IMG/VR virus record: IMGVR_UViG_3300043446_005140
Location: 1-55,910 of that record
From: a virus
Reading direction: 5' to 3' (one strand)
DNA: 55,910 nucleotides
Below the pieces are notes generated by a model, which did no database searches, was not told where the DNA came from, and saw nothing but the letters and a program-made list of their open reading frames with translations. A program made the translations under genes and the position numbers. Shown one piece after another: positions 34,015 to 41,445 of this stretch; position 1 is the first letter of the stretch, and each line of letters opens with the position of its first letter.

Positions 34015-34730
34015 TTGCCACCCGCTTTTAGAAACGTGTGCTTCTCGCGATATGCGCCGATCACGGCGTCATCCGGCACGTCTAGCGACTTGATCTTGGT
34101 TCTGGCCGTATTCAGCTCTCCCAGCGTAGTTGCCTGTTTAATCAGCTCCAACGCAGTCGCGATACGTTCCTCGACGGATGGCGGCGGGGTGGCCGGCTTG
34201 GGGGTCGGTTGCGCCGGTGGTGGATTGGGCGCCTGGCTCGCAATCTGACTCGCATGTTTGGACGCAGGCTTGGGGGTCGGTTGAAATTGTCGATCATCCC
34301 TCGTATCGACCGATTCCTCTTCGCGAGGCAGTAGCAGCAATCCCCTGAGGTAGTACCCCAGGTTGTAGGTCAACGCGGTCGCCTCGGCTTTATCTTGGGG
34401 GCGTCCCTTTTCGGGGAGCACACTGGTTTCGGTCGTTGCCGTTACACTGGCGCCACTTTCGTGAACCAGCATATACGTAACCTGAACCTTGGACTTTACG
34501 CCTTCAAGATCGGTAACGGGGACAACTACCCAATTGACCGGCATCACGGCCAACCCGGCTTCCCCTAGGGCAGCGCGGCTTTCCTCAATCAACGCCTCTG
34601 CGGAAGCGTACTTATAGCCATGGAATGAGTTTTTAGATGCCTTTGCTACGGCCTGGGCATGTCGTTGCGCGGCAACCAGCGCCGCCGCCATTGTCGGATA
34701 TTTCGAAACGTGTTCGGGCATGGGACGCAT
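34011..34730 (-). CDS. ERF-family single-strand annealing recombinase
   Basis: 239 aa. The first 135 residues carry the ERF signature: NSFHGYKYASAEALIEES, GEAGLAVMPVN, and DKAEATALTYNLGYYLRGLL. The C-terminal half is a Pro/Ala-rich linker with PTPKPA repeats followed by a small helical domain (TLGELNTARTKIKSLDVPDD), as in other ERF proteins. It anneals complementary strands in phage recombination and repair. Overlaps the next small gene, and is led by a start ATG with little ribosome site. Confidence 0.85.
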   Translation of the reverse strand: MRPMPEHVSKYPTMAAALVAAQRHAQAVAKASKNSFHGYKYASAEALIEESRAALGEAGLAVMPVNWVVVPVTDLEGVKSKVQVTYMLVHESGASVTATTETSVLPEKGRPQDKAEATALTYNLGYYLRGLLLLPREEESVDTRDDRQFQPTPKPASKHASQIASQAPNPPPAQPTPKPATPPPSVEERIATALELIKQATTLGELNTARTKIKSLDVPDDAVIGAYREKHTFLKAGGK

Positions 34731-34805
34731 AATGATTCGCGTCCGATGAAATGCAAGCCACCGATGCCATTTGGTGCGTATCGGTGCGTATTCACACGCC
34801 TATTT

Positions 34806-35240
34806 CTAATCGCCTTGAAGCACTTGCAGGTTCACGACGTTAAACATCCCGCCGATCTGCTTGATTTGTGCCTGGCCCATGGCTTGGTTCGATGCGCGAA
34901 ACAGTAATTCAATCTGGGAGATGGTCACCGGATGCCATTTCATTTTTGCGCCGATAGCTCGCACAACTGGAATTTGTTCGACGGCGGGAGCCGTCGCCAA
35001 CGAATACTTGTCCAACAGTGTTTCGATGTCCGTTTTCAGCCACGACAATACCTTATTTGCAAACAATGTCCCGCACTTACCGTACTCGACGGCAGTATAT
35101 GCAGTGGACTGCGAAACACCCAGTTGAGCCGCCAACTGGTATGTGCTCCAGTCGCGCTTTTCGCACTCTTCTCGCAGGACCAATTGGATGGCTTTTTTGA
35201 CGTTTTCCGGCAATTGGCTGGTTGTTCCGTACTGTAGCAT
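34806..35240 (-). CDS. Helix-turn-helix transcription regulator, repressor candidate
   Basis: 144 aa. An XRE-type HTH lies at about residues 30-65 (STYQLAAQLGVSQSTAYTAVEYGKCG). The C-terminal half is novel to me (MKWHPVTISQIELLFRASNQAMG) and may bind a partner or form dimers. It is divergent from the early operon across 150 bp and has the inverted repeat at 35252-35275 just upstream of its own start. That fits a lysogeny repressor controlling both directions. Confidence 0.7.
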   Translation of the reverse strand: MLQYGTTSQLPENVKKAIQLVLREECEKRDWSTYQLAAQLGVSQSTAYTAVEYGKCGTLFANKVLSWLKTDIETLLDKYSLATAPAVEQIPVVRAIGAKMKWHPVTISQIELLFRASNQAMGQAQIKQIGGMFNVVNLQVLQGD

Positions 35241-35251
35241 TGTGACCTCCG

Positions 35252-35275
35252 ATGTATGATAACGTAGGGATACAT
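35252..35275. promoter_or_regulatory. Operator-like inverted repeat upstream of the repressor
   Basis: ATGTAT and ATACAT are separated by 12 bases, 12 to 35 bases upstream of the repressor start. In the same divergent region a possible -10 box, TATGAT (35379-35384), lies seven bases before the methyltransferase start. Both are weak single-site observations. Confidence 0.4.
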
Positions 35276-35390
35276 AATCGTTGAGCGAAAATCAAGTGCT
35301 TGTAGCCGATGCAGTAATCGGGCCAAATACTAGAAGAAATATTGCAGAAACCCACATAGCGCGTGGTAATCGGTCCGCTATGATTGGTTT

Positions 35391-35930
35391 ATGAGCGCAA
35401 CCAATCGCGGATCGATTCGACAGGAAACGGATTTTTACGCCACGCCCGAATGGTGTGTGCAAAAACTGATGAACAATTTACCACCACTGGACCGTGTGTT
35501 GGATCCGGCCGCAGGCAACGGAGCCATCCTGGAGGCAATCCGCACCAGGTACCCGGATGTCAACCAGCGAGGATTTGAAATCGTCGCGGAGATGGCGCGC
35601 AAAGACACCGAGTTTATCGCAACTCGCGACGCCCTAGGGCCGGGTGATTGGAACGCTCCGGCATACATCATCATGAATCCCCCTTTTCGTGATGCGCAAA
35701 AGTTTGTCGAACGATCTCTTCTGGAGGTAGGCCACAACGGTACAGTGTGTGCCTTGTTGCGGTTGAACTGGTTAGCGGGCCAGTCGCGACGAGAGTTTCA
35801 CCGGCAAAACCCTGCGGACGTGTACGTTTTGGCGCGTCGCCCGTCGTTTACGGGTGGAGGTACTGACGCGACAGAATACGCCTGGTTTGTCTGGGGTGCA
35901 AATCGTGGCAACAGGTGGTTCATGCTATGA
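35391..35930 (+). CDS. DNA methyltransferase 2 (DPAAGNG/NPPF type)
   Basis: 179 aa. The cofactor motif LDPAAGNG (residues 37-44) precedes the catalytic NPPF (96-99), the order of gamma/alpha-type N6-adenine enzymes. The TRD is very short. The GFEIVAEMAR segment after motif I supplies the acidic cofactor-binding residue. It opens the early operon. Small methyltransferases of this type are common in phages and methylate DNA or nucleotides; target unknown. Coupled to the next gene by an ATGA overlap. Confidence 0.75.
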   Translation: MSATNRGSIRQETDFYATPEWCVQKLMNNLPPLDRVLDPAAGNGAILEAIRTRYPDVNQRGFEIVAEMARKDTEFIATRDALGPGDWNAPAYIIMNPPFRDAQKFVERSLLEVGHNGTVCALLRLNWLAGQSRREFHRQNPADVYVLARRPSFTGGGTDATEYAWFVWGANRGNRWFML

Positions 35931-36343
35931 AAGATAACCATCTACAGGCGATGATTTACGCGCCGGAACGTATAAATAAATTGGTGTCTGAACTATCGAA
36001 ATTGGTCCAGTCAGCACATCCGGTGGTCGCAGCATCAGCCACCGAGACTTCCAAGTTGTGGTCTACCGTTTCATCGTCAGAATCAACGGTCGAATTGTTG
36101 GGCGACGGTCCATCCGAGGGGTTCGAGGAAAACTACAAGAAAACAGTTGCGGCAAACGAGATACACGCACTGTTGGGCCAACTTACGTGGCGAGATCGGA
36201 TCTCCGAAAAGATCATGTGGGTATATGCAGCGGCAGATCCTGGATTGTTGCGACTGCGGTTGGTCGCGCTGGCGGCATTGCTGATCCAATGGGCCGCCGA
36301 AATCGAGTTTCGCGAAATGTCCAAACGAAAGGGAGAATCGTGA
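35927..36343 (+). CDS. Hypothetical 138-aa protein in the early operon
   Basis: The ATG at 35927 overlaps the stop of the methyltransferase gene. The C-terminal part, GLLRLRLVALAALLIQWAAEIE, is an amphipathic helix pair; the N-terminus is helical and Ser/Thr-rich in the middle. This pattern recurs in phage nucleotide-metabolism regions, but I cannot name the family. It joins the next gene at a TGATGG overlap. Confidence 0.6.
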   Translation: MKDNHLQAMIYAPERINKLVSELSKLVQSAHPVVAASATETSKLWSTVSSSESTVELLGDGPSEGFEENYKKTVAANEIHALLGQLTWRDRISEKIMWVYAAADPGLLRLRLVALAALLIQWAAEIEFREMSKRKGES

Positions 36344-36768
36344 TGGTCGTTGGTCAGATCCTGTATCAGCTAAGCAACGGTCGCAAAGGTGTTGTTGACT
36401 CAGTGGACGAAGGAAAATTTTCGGTGTTGTGGGAGGGCGGATTCCGGGTGACTGGATACGACTCCAGCCACATGTTTTTGTTCAAGTTGGGGACAATTGA
36501 TTTCGCGTCACTTGGCGAATCGGTCGGACAATTGGTATCCGAAAAACAATCAGCGTACGGCGATTCATTTAGTCGCGCACACGAGATCCTCAGGGTGCTG
36601 TATCCCGATGGGATCTCGGTTGCTCAATACAAGGACATGCTGGCGTTGACGCGAATCATCGACAAGATGTTCCGGATCGCAAACGCCAAGGATGCATTCG
36701 GCGAGTCCCCTTACCGGGATATTGCTGGATATGGCCTATTGGGTATGTCGGGTGACCCTAAGCCATGA
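36343..36768 (+). CDS. DUF1599-like nucleotide-metabolism protein
   Basis: 141 aa. The C-terminal domain EKQSAYGDSF, GISVAQYKDMLALTRIIDKM and ESPYRDIAGYGLL matches the family of phage proteins with a conserved YGDSF...D...RI.DK..R pattern (DUF1599, 'nucleotide modification associated domain'). The fold is probably an all-helical nucleotide pyrophosphatase relative. An SH3-like strand-rich N-terminus (LSNGRKGVVDSVDEGKFSVLWEGG) precedes it. Fits with ThyX and the reductase in this operon. Confidence 0.6.
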   Translation: MVVGQILYQLSNGRKGVVDSVDEGKFSVLWEGGFRVTGYDSSHMFLFKLGTIDFASLGESVGQLVSEKQSAYGDSFSRAHEILRVLYPDGISVAQYKDMLALTRIIDKMFRIANAKDAFGESPYRDIAGYGLLGMSGDPKP

Positions 36769-37022
36769 CACTGCAATTTGTGTTTGCGGCGTTAACGATT
36801 GTCGCCATCGGTCACATTGTGTGGCTGATGGTTGGCACCCGGCATGTTCACAAATTGGCAACCGGAATGATTGCTACCGGCGCAGTGATGTACATCGCTC
36901 CGTCGCTTGGAATGCAGCCGCTGGTCGCCATCCTGGCCGGCAACATATGCGTACCTTTGCTGTATTTACTCGAGGTGAAACGTGAAAATTGTTCGCGCGT
37001 GGCAAACAAAAAACACGATTAG
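36765..37022 (+). CDS. Small membrane protein
   Basis: 85 aa with three hydrophobic segments (about 3-22, 34-52 and 55-69), predicted to be an inner-membrane protein with a basic tail (VKRENCSRVANKKHD). It overlaps the polymerase start by 41 bases, so the polymerase is probably translated from inside this frame. Function unknown. Confidence 0.6.
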   Translation: MTLQFVFAALTIVAIGHIVWLMVGTRHVHKLATGMIATGAVMYIAPSLGMQPLVAILAGNICVPLLYLLEVKRENCSRVANKKHD

Positions 37023-39261
37023 CGCACTGTATTTCGACGACAAGGGTACATTACGACTGAAGATGGCCACTGGGAAACCGGTGGCCTTTTTTGATGACGT
37101 TGTCCCCAAGGATCGTTTCCTGGATCAAAGGGTCGTTGGGCTGGAAAAGACAGGCCGTTATTGGCGAGCTACGTTTTCCAGCGGGCACTGGGACAAGGGA
37201 CGACGAGAGTTCGTTGATCACCGCGAGCAATTCTGCCGGGAGATGGTCTCCCAGGGGTTTGCGACATACGAGGGAGACGTGTCGGTTCTGAAACGATGGA
37301 TGATTGACAACAACATCCAGATCCAGCGTCCCCGTCGAGTGTACTTGGACATCGAAACCGATAGCAGGGTGCCATTCGTCGACGCCATTGCGGGCCACGC
37401 GCGCGTGTTGTGTTGGGCGCTGGTGGGACCGTCCGGTGAGCACGTTTCTGGCGTCTTGAAAGAGGATTCGGACGAAGCCGAATACCAGTTGCTGGAAAGC
37501 CTGGTGCATCACTTGGAAGAGTACGATCAGATCGTCGGCTGGAACTCGGACATGTTCGATAAGCCCGTTATCCTAGCGAGGATCGACCACTTGAAGGTAC
37601 CGGTCAAAGACATTCGTCGATGGCTTTGGCTGGATCAGCTTCAGGTATACAAGCGGTACAACATCTCGAGCGCGGAATCTGGCGAGGACAAGGTTTCGTT
37701 CAAGTTGGATCACGTCGCAACGATGTTGCTGGGCGAAGGCAAGCACGATGTGGATGCATCGCAATCCTATAGGTACTGGCAAGATCCAACTCTAAGGAGC
37801 ACACTTGTCAAATACTGCGTACAAGATACCGACTTGCTACGCCGTATCGAGGAAAAAACAGGTTACCTGGAGCTGCATCAAACTGTGTGCGAAGCGTGCG
37901 GAGTGCAACCCGATTCAGCCAGCCTGAAGCCGACCGTATTCGTCGATATGTTTATGTTGCGGCTTGGCCAAGCGAACGGCATCCGGTTCCCGACCAAGTT
38001 CTATGCGGACGAGCTTGAGAGTACCAAGTACACCGGGGCGTTCGTCATGCAGCCCACCGAAACTGGCATTATCGAGAACGTACACGTGTGCGATTTTGCA
38101 TCGCTGTACCCATCGGTGATGATCGCGTGGAATCTCAGTCCAGATGCGAAGTCACCTACGGGAACATGCACCAGCCCAGGCACGGGGTTGCGTACGGACG
38201 CAACCAAACCGGGCGTTATCTGTACTGCACTACAGGCGCTATTGGATTTGCGTGCCCATTGGAATCAGGTGCGTGCGTCTATGGCGCCCGGAACCCCCGA
38301 ATCCAAGGACGCTGAAAGGCGAACCAACGCATACAAGATGGTTGCCAACTCGTTCTACGGGGTCGTTGGAACCCCATATAGTCGGTACTATGATCGAGAC
38401 ATCGTAGAGTCAACCACGTTGAACGGGCAGTGGCTGCTGAAACAGACCGTGATGTTTGCTCGCCAGGTGATGCCTGCGTCCAAGACGATCTACGGAGACA
38501 CGGACTCGTTGTTTGTCACTGGCGCGTCTGTCCAAGAGTTCGATGCGTTCGTCAAACGCTGCAACGACGAGCTGTATCCGCGCCTGACGGCAGAATCAGG
38601 ATGTGCGGTCAACAAGGTCAAGCTGGCATACGAAAAGGCGTTTTCAAGATTGGTGTTTACCGCCGCAAAAAGGTATGTCGGAAAATACTTGCACTACAAG
38701 GGGAAGCCCGCCCGCCCGGACTCGAAACCAGAAGTCAAGGGGCTGGAAATCAAGCGAGGGGACACATCGCGCCTGGCCCGCGATTTACAAGGAACCATCA
38801 TCCAGATGTTTGCGACAGGTGAAACCACCGTTGACCCATATTTCATGGCCGTTGCAGAGTTTCGCCAGCACGTTTTGACTGACGACCTGCCGCTGGAAGT
38901 CATCCAGATTACCAAGGGCATTTCCAGGCCACTGGAAGAATACAAGTCATCCGGCAATGCACCCGTACACGTGCAGATCGCACGTTCGCAATTGGCCAAA
39001 GGCTTGCAGATAACGGCAGGCACCAAGATCAACTACGTCGTGCTCGACGGATCCTGTAGTCCGTTGGTGGCCATAGATGCCTCGGAATTTACTGGCGAGT
39101 TTGATCGGCATTACTTGTGGGAGACCATGGTTTGGCCACCGAATTTACGTCTATTGACGGCGATGTTTCCGCGATTCGATTGGAACTATTTCGACCGCTC
39201 GCGACCCTCGAAAAAGTACAACCCGTGTCAGGGGGATCTGTTCGGAGCGATTGCAAAATGA
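36982..39261 (+). CDS. Family B DNA polymerase
   Basis: 759 aa, GTG start. Exonuclease motifs are YLDIETDSR (D123, E125), VGWNSDMFD and YCVQDTDLL. Polymerase motif A is CDFASLYPS (D371), motif B is KMVANSFYG (K452), motif C is YGDTDS (D506, D508), followed by AAKRYVG. All catalytic residues are present, so it should be a proof-reading replicative polymerase. Length is near the phage family average. It heads a replication group with prim-pol behind it (4-base overlap). Confidence 0.95.
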   Translation: MKIVRAWQTKNTISALYFDDKGTLRLKMATGKPVAFFDDVVPKDRFLDQRVVGLEKTGRYWRATFSSGHWDKGRREFVDHREQFCREMVSQGFATYEGDVSVLKRWMIDNNIQIQRPRRVYLDIETDSRVPFVDAIAGHARVLCWALVGPSGEHVSGVLKEDSDEAEYQLLESLVHHLEEYDQIVGWNSDMFDKPVILARIDHLKVPVKDIRRWLWLDQLQVYKRYNISSAESGEDKVSFKLDHVATMLLGEGKHDVDASQSYRYWQDPTLRSTLVKYCVQDTDLLRRIEEKTGYLELHQTVCEACGVQPDSASLKPTVFVDMFMLRLGQANGIRFPTKFYADELESTKYTGAFVMQPTETGIIENVHVCDFASLYPSVMIAWNLSPDAKSPTGTCTSPGTGLRTDATKPGVICTALQALLDLRAHWNQVRASMAPGTPESKDAERRTNAYKMVANSFYGVVGTPYSRYYDRDIVESTTLNGQWLLKQTVMFARQVMPASKTIYGDTDSLFVTGASVQEFDAFVKRCNDELYPRLTAESGCAVNKVKLAYEKAFSRLVFTAAKRYVGKYLHYKGKPARPDSKPEVKGLEIKRGDTSRLARDLQGTIIQMFATGETTVDPYFMAVAEFRQHVLTDDLPLEVIQITKGISRPLEEYKSSGNAPVHVQIARSQLAKGLQITAGTKINYVVLDGSCSPLVAIDASEFTGEFDRHYLWETMVWPPNLRLLTAMFPRFDWNYFDRSRPSKKYNPCQGDLFGAIAK

Positions 39262-40055
39262 GCACACTGCAATCGGCATTGGAATATGCAGCGGCTGGTC
39301 TGGCGGTAATCCCGTTATGGCCCCATAGCAAACGGCCTATGACTAGGCGCGGTGTGCACGACGCCACGCACGACCCGGCCACGATCAAGGCGTGGTTTGC
39401 CGAATGCGCAACAGCAAATCTAGGGATTGCAACCGGCCCCATTAGTGGAATCTGGGTACTAGACGTAGACCCGAGAAACGGAGGCTGGTCCACATTGGCG
39501 GATCTGGAATTTACGCACGGCCCGCTAGAGGCGGCATGCGTGCAATCTACGGCCCAAGGCGGAGAGCACTATGTGTTCAAGCTGAGCGACAATCAAAAGT
39601 TGCGCAGCAAATTGGGCGATGGGATCGATCTACTAGGCGATAGCAGATATTTTGTCGCATTCCCCAGTGTGACACCCACCGGCACCTACAGATGGTTGAT
39701 GGGTCATCCGAGCGACACCGGTCCGGCACCGGAGTGGCTGAACGGATTGGTCGCACGTCCGGATGAATTGCCAGCCACGCCCGCAATGCCCCCTCGTCAA
39801 CCGTCCGCAATGGATATGACACGCATCCAACGTTACCTCGAGGCGATCCCGGGCGCAATCGCAGGCCAGGGGGGGCATGCACACACGTTTCTGGTGGCGT
39901 GCAAACTGGTGCACGGGTGGGGTTTGGACGACGACCTGGCAATGCAGGTGATGTCGGAATGGAACGCCAAATGTCAGCCGCCGTGGTCGCGGTGGGAGCT
40001 GGCCCGCAAAATCAAGTCCGCAAGGTCCACAGGCAAGTACAGGCGCTCACTATGA
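39258..40055 (+). CDS. Bifunctional primase-polymerase (prim-pol/AEP)
   Basis: 265 aa from the ATG at 39258, which overlaps the polymerase stop. The prim-pol core shows the catalytic DxD (VLDVDPRNGG), GGEHYVFKLS and GIDLLGDSRYFVAFPSVTPTG, the standard order of D4-type archaeo-eukaryotic primases. The C-terminal 80 residues resemble a PriCT-like helical cap (HTFLVACKLVHGWGLDDDLA). It makes primers for the family B polymerase; no helicase domain is fused, DnaB being separate. Confidence 0.88.
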   Translation: MSTLQSALEYAAAGLAVIPLWPHSKRPMTRRGVHDATHDPATIKAWFAECATANLGIATGPISGIWVLDVDPRNGGWSTLADLEFTHGPLEAACVQSTAQGGEHYVFKLSDNQKLRSKLGDGIDLLGDSRYFVAFPSVTPTGTYRWLMGHPSDTGPAPEWLNGLVARPDELPATPAMPPRQPSAMDMTRIQRYLEAIPGAIAGQGGHAHTFLVACKLVHGWGLDDDLAMQVMSEWNAKCQPPWSRWELARKIKSARSTGKYRRSL

Positions 40056-40063
40056 GGGAGAAT

Positions 40064-40861
40064 ATGGAACAACCTACGATATACGCAAAAATTATCGCCG
40101 ACTCGATAAACCTGACTGGGCAACGTCTAACGACCATAGAGGTACGTTACCCCCGATTCATTCATTCGGAGTTTATGACGCATCGAGCATTCTCGAGGAA
40201 TGCCGCATCAAGTCGGGCGATCCCGAACAACAAGCTGGTCTCCCAGGTACGAAACAATCCGGCAGAACCGATTGCGTGGGGGCGTAATCGCAGCGGAATG
40301 TCTGCCGACACGGAGCTGGACGACGAGATGATCGCCACGATTCGGCGTGAATGGCATGAGCTGGCCAGGCACACGGCAGACGTGGCCGAGCGATGGGCTG
40401 GGATGGGTTTGCACAAACAAGTTGTAAACCGCGTTCTTGAGCCTTTTTTGCCGATCACCGTGATCGTCACGGCAACTGAATGGAACAATTTCTTCGTGCA
40501 ACGCATCTCGACGCACGCCCAACCAGAAATAGAAAAGCTGGCGACAGAAATGAAATCGGCACTCGATGGGAATAAACCGGAGACGCTACGAGCCGCAGAA
40601 TGGCATACGCCATATGTGACCCCTGCGGAGATGGACCTACCGATTTTTCAAAGATGCAAAATATCCGTGGCGCGGTGCGCTCGGGTTTCGTACCTTAATC
40701 ATCAAGGTGTTCGTGACCTAGATGCAGATGTGAAACTTTATGAACGCCTATTAAGTGACGGGCATCACAGTCCGTTTGAACACGTAGCGACCCCCGTTCT
40801 CGGCAGGGTCGCCAACTTCGAGGGGTGGGGCAGCCTCCGAGCTTTAGTGTTGGGCCATTAA
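40064..40861 (+). CDS. thyX: FAD-dependent thymidylate synthase
   Basis: 265 aa. It methylates dUMP to dTMP with FAD and methylene-tetrahydrofolate. The signature THRAFSRNAASSRAIP replaces the classic RHRxxSxNExSxR, a variant frequent in phages; GHHSPFEHVATP supplies the C-terminal FAD and substrate site. The start at 40064 has GGGAG upstream. An alternative ATG at 40052 overlaps the preceding stop. It belongs with the reductase in making DNA precursors. Confidence 0.9.
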   Translation: MEQPTIYAKIIADSINLTGQRLTTIEVRYPRFIHSEFMTHRAFSRNAASSRAIPNNKLVSQVRNNPAEPIAWGRNRSGMSADTELDDEMIATIRREWHELARHTADVAERWAGMGLHKQVVNRVLEPFLPITVIVTATEWNNFFVQRISTHAQPEIEKLATEMKSALDGNKPETLRAAEWHTPYVTPAEMDLPIFQRCKISVARCARVSYLNHQGVRDLDADVKLYERLLSDGHHSPFEHVATPVLGRVANFEGWGSLRALVLGH

Positions 40862-40874
40862 CCTAGGGGTAGTT

Positions 40875-41096
40875 ATGAAAAAGCACTACTGGGCGGTAAA
40901 GTCAATCATGGGCTGCTGGTTAGTGGAGTCTACAACGCGTGAGGAAATGGGATTACCTGGGATCGATTGGGTGGATTTCAAACGCGGACGCAAGGTGTTC
41001 CGCGCCACGAGATGTGTAGCACGCAAGTTTTTGCGGTACGTCAATGCCGCAACCGTCGCCGAAGCAACACTAGTTAGGATCAAGAGGAAACGATGA
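40875..41096 (+). CDS. Hypothetical 73-aa basic protein
   Basis: A basic protein (pI clearly high) beginning KKHYWAVKSIMGCWLVEST and ending VRIKRKR. Such short basic proteins bind nucleic acid or partner proteins, but no motif is seen. GTTATG start after ATTAACCTAGGGGT. Overlaps the next gene in ATGA form. Confidence 0.6.
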   Translation: MKKHYWAVKSIMGCWLVESTTREEMGLPGIDWVDFKRGRKVFRATRCVARKFLRYVNAATVAEATLVRIKRKR

Positions 41097-41350
41097 ACGA
41101 ATTAACGGCCATGTGCGACACCATTTGCAGGCTGTACCGAGCGGACACGGGAGGGCAAGTCGAAGTTCGTGCGTCATACCAATTGGAGTCCAAGACATGG
41201 GTATTGAGCGTTGGTCGCTATTCGTCCAAGGGAGATACGGCCACGTCAGCTGCATCCGGTCTCATTGTGCAGTTGACCGAATCGGTCAAATCAAAGCGGC
41301 AATATCACACCCGCGAAATAGCCTCGTTGGACGAGGTGCTTGGACTTTGA
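41093..41350 (+). CDS. Hypothetical 85-aa protein
   Basis: Not recognised. A helix-strand-strand-helix layout is suggested by TAMCDTICRLYRADTGGQ, then SKTWVLSVGRYSSKG and SLDEVLGL. It ends the transcript segment before a strong terminator at 41387. Confidence 0.6.
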   Translation: MNELTAMCDTICRLYRADTGGQVEVRASYQLESKTWVLSVGRYSSKGDTATSAASGLIVQLTESVKSKRQYHTREIASLDEVLGL

Positions 41351-41386
41351 TGGCCTAGTTTTTTCCTGGAACAAGTAATCATTGAG

Positions 41387-41417
41387 ATCCGGTTGTCGTC
41401 AGGCAACCGGATTTTTT
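41387..41417 (+). terminator. Intrinsic terminator before the reductase gene
   Basis: A 9-bp perfect stem (ATCCGGTTG / CAACCGGAT), an 8-base loop, and a run of six T. It is the best classical terminator in the window and splits the early operon. The reductase then needs its own promoter or read-through; its ribosome site CCGGAGAG follows directly. Confidence 0.85.
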
Positions 41418-41445
41418 CGTCTGCATAATCAACACCGGAGAGATA

